From Alitta virens (lineage: Eukaryota; Annelida; Polychaeta; Phyllodocida; Nereididae), in contig OW028576.1 of assembly GCA_932294295.1 (NCBI GenBank), positions 49,997,699 to 50,061,698 on the forward strand: a stretch of 64,000 nucleotides of DNA. Reading direction: 5' to 3'. The translations under genes were made by a program, and so were the position numbers. Positions 62,690 through 64,000 of the stretch are shown here, piece after piece; position 1 is the stretch's first letter, and the number at the start of each line of letters is the position of its first letter. The notes beneath the pieces were generated by a model, which worked only from the letters and a program-made list of their open reading frames with translations, made no database searches and was not told the DNA's origin.

Positions 62690-63480
62690 TGAAAACCTCA
62701 TAATTAAGACCACCTGATTAGCAAGACCAATATTACATCACATCCACTGCTATTAAGACCAACTCACAATCAAAACCATTTCGTTTATATTGACCATCAC
62801 TAGCAAGAGTACCTCACACCCAGACAATCTTACTGTTGGACTACCTCATTATTAAGACCATCTCACCTCACTCACAGACCACCTCACTATTATTTATAAT
62901 TATTATGTTTATTCATACTCAATGATATACATTTCAAAGATTGAAATATAGTATATACACACATAATATAGGTACTGTTAACTAATCCATAATTAGCATC
63001 AACTTCCTTATTGACCATCCCACTATTAAGACCACCTCTTACAGACCACCTCACTGTTAAGACCACCTTGCCATTAAGAACATCTTGCCATCAAAGATGT
63101 GATGACAGGCAATGTCAGACTTAGCATCCAAACAAATGAGTTATTGGCACAAAGAGCAGGTGCTATTCTTAACTTTATGGACCATAAAACCTATTCAATT
63201 TCCTCCATAATTTGCAATTAACTTTGTACATAATTATGAACTTTAATACTGTATAACTCAAAAATTGCATGTAAACTATGCGAATAAAAACTATATTAGG
63301 ACCACCTCACCATTAAGATCACCTTAGTTACAGACCACCTCACTATTAAGACCACCTGACACAGGTCACCTTACCATCAAGACCACCTAATCCAGTTATT
63401 GACCACCTAACTGTTAAGACCACCTCACTGTTAAGACCACCTTACTATCAAAGCATCTCACAGACCACTTTACAATTAAA
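62690..63480. repeat. Degenerate 17-bp minisatellite, array 2
   Basis: It repeats the attaagaccacctcact word of array 1, interrupted by unrelated AT-rich pieces (62890-63000 and 63100-63295). Confidence 0.85.
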
Positions 63481-63916
63481 CAACCACACCATTATGATTT
63501 GCATTTTTAGACACAATCATATTCTTGCTATTGTATTTAACTAGCCCTGGATGACCATGTACACTGACTGGGGAATTGGGGCTAGTATTTAAAGAGAAGT
63601 TTCACTTTTCGATGATTCTCATAAAGTGGTTCTAGATGTCAACAAATGTGATTACCTTTAAATAGACATCGATGCTTCTCACTAAATGGGCATCCTCTGA
63701 TGAAGGGGGCCACCTTTTGGCTGGCTCTCTGGAGTTTAACCCCACAGATGGCTGGCTCCTTCACCGAGAAGTTTGGCTTCGAAACAGAAAGTTGCCCCCA
63801 GCTGCATATGCAGTGCCAATATTATATATATTATACATGTGTGTACCTTCTCGGGTTTAGATGTTTAATTAACATTTAACATTTTTACATGTATTTTAAA
63901 ATATGATAAAATCTTA

Positions 63917-63973
63917 GACGTCAGTCAGTCAGTCAGTCAGTCAGTCAGTCAGTCAGTCAGTCAGTCAGTCAGT
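63917..63973. repeat. (GTCA)n microsatellite
   Basis: About 13 uninterrupted gtca units near the window end, so it is probably polymorphic. Confidence 0.95.
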
Positions 63974-64000
63974 TATAATGAGTAATTCTTAAGCCGCTTA

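Larger units (their letters stand above)
59723..64000. other. Upstream intron or flank of the ankyrin-cGLR gene; no exon recognised
   Basis: No convincing coding exon on either strand. It contains an RT remnant, simple repeats and the second 17-bp array. The promoter and first exon(s) of the cGLR gene are presumed to lie here or beyond the edge. Confidence 0.5.

Overview
The window looks like AT-rich nuclear DNA from an animal, most likely a marine invertebrate; the species cannot be fixed from sequence alone. Evidence: multi-exon genes with GT-AG introns up to 27 kb, tRNA-derived SINEs, an LTR retrotransposon with target-site duplication (TSD), degenerate non-LTR reverse transcriptase (RT) fragments, many short TIR elements (MITEs), microsatellites and minisatellites. 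There are no operons, no bacterial-type genes and no CRISPR array.

One long minus-strand gene dominates. Eight exons between 59722 and 4221 can be joined with correct splice sites and continuous phase into 4602 coding bases (1533 residues to a TAG stop); the 5' end lies beyond the right edge or was not recognised. The predicted protein has an acidic, ankyrin-repeat N-terminal part, a helical linker, a second ankyrin block, a large exon with helices plus ankyrin repeats plus a Mab-21/cGAS-like nucleotidyltransferase core, and a C-terminal exon completing the Mab-21-type helical lobe. The catalytic signature (GS, E-x-D, distal D) is intact, so it is a predicted ankyrin-repeat cGAS-like receptor (cGLR), i.e. 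a candidate innate-immune nucleotide second-messenger synthase. A decayed piece of a second copy of its last exon lies at 361-463.

The catalytic exon (15515-17225) sits between two arms of a 2,674-bp inverted repeat (12625-15298 and 18462-21135), equal in length and identical at every stretch I compared. The arms are copies of a non-coding mobile element; an internally deleted third copy at 22573-23267 abuts a dead RT and a fourth fragment is at 23420. The arms carry CRE (TGACGTCA) and NRF1-like (GCGCATGCGC) motifs.

The 26.7-kb intron 43895-17226 holds two plus-strand genes: a complete-looking 153-aa THAP-domain protein (25599-26689) and an integrase-core-like gene (27533-28520) with one apparent frameshift. 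It also holds several MITEs: two TAA-flanked elements filled with a 12-bp word, one TTAA-flanked element, a small 154-bp element and others. The 44.7-52.1 kb intron holds degenerate 17-bp minisatellite DNA, a compact non-autonomous LTR retrotransposon (47182-50110, TSD ACAT) whose 5' LTR was hit by a SINE with its own 14-bp TSD, and an RT remnant. Beyond 59722 there are another RT remnant, a second 17-bp-type array and simple repeats.
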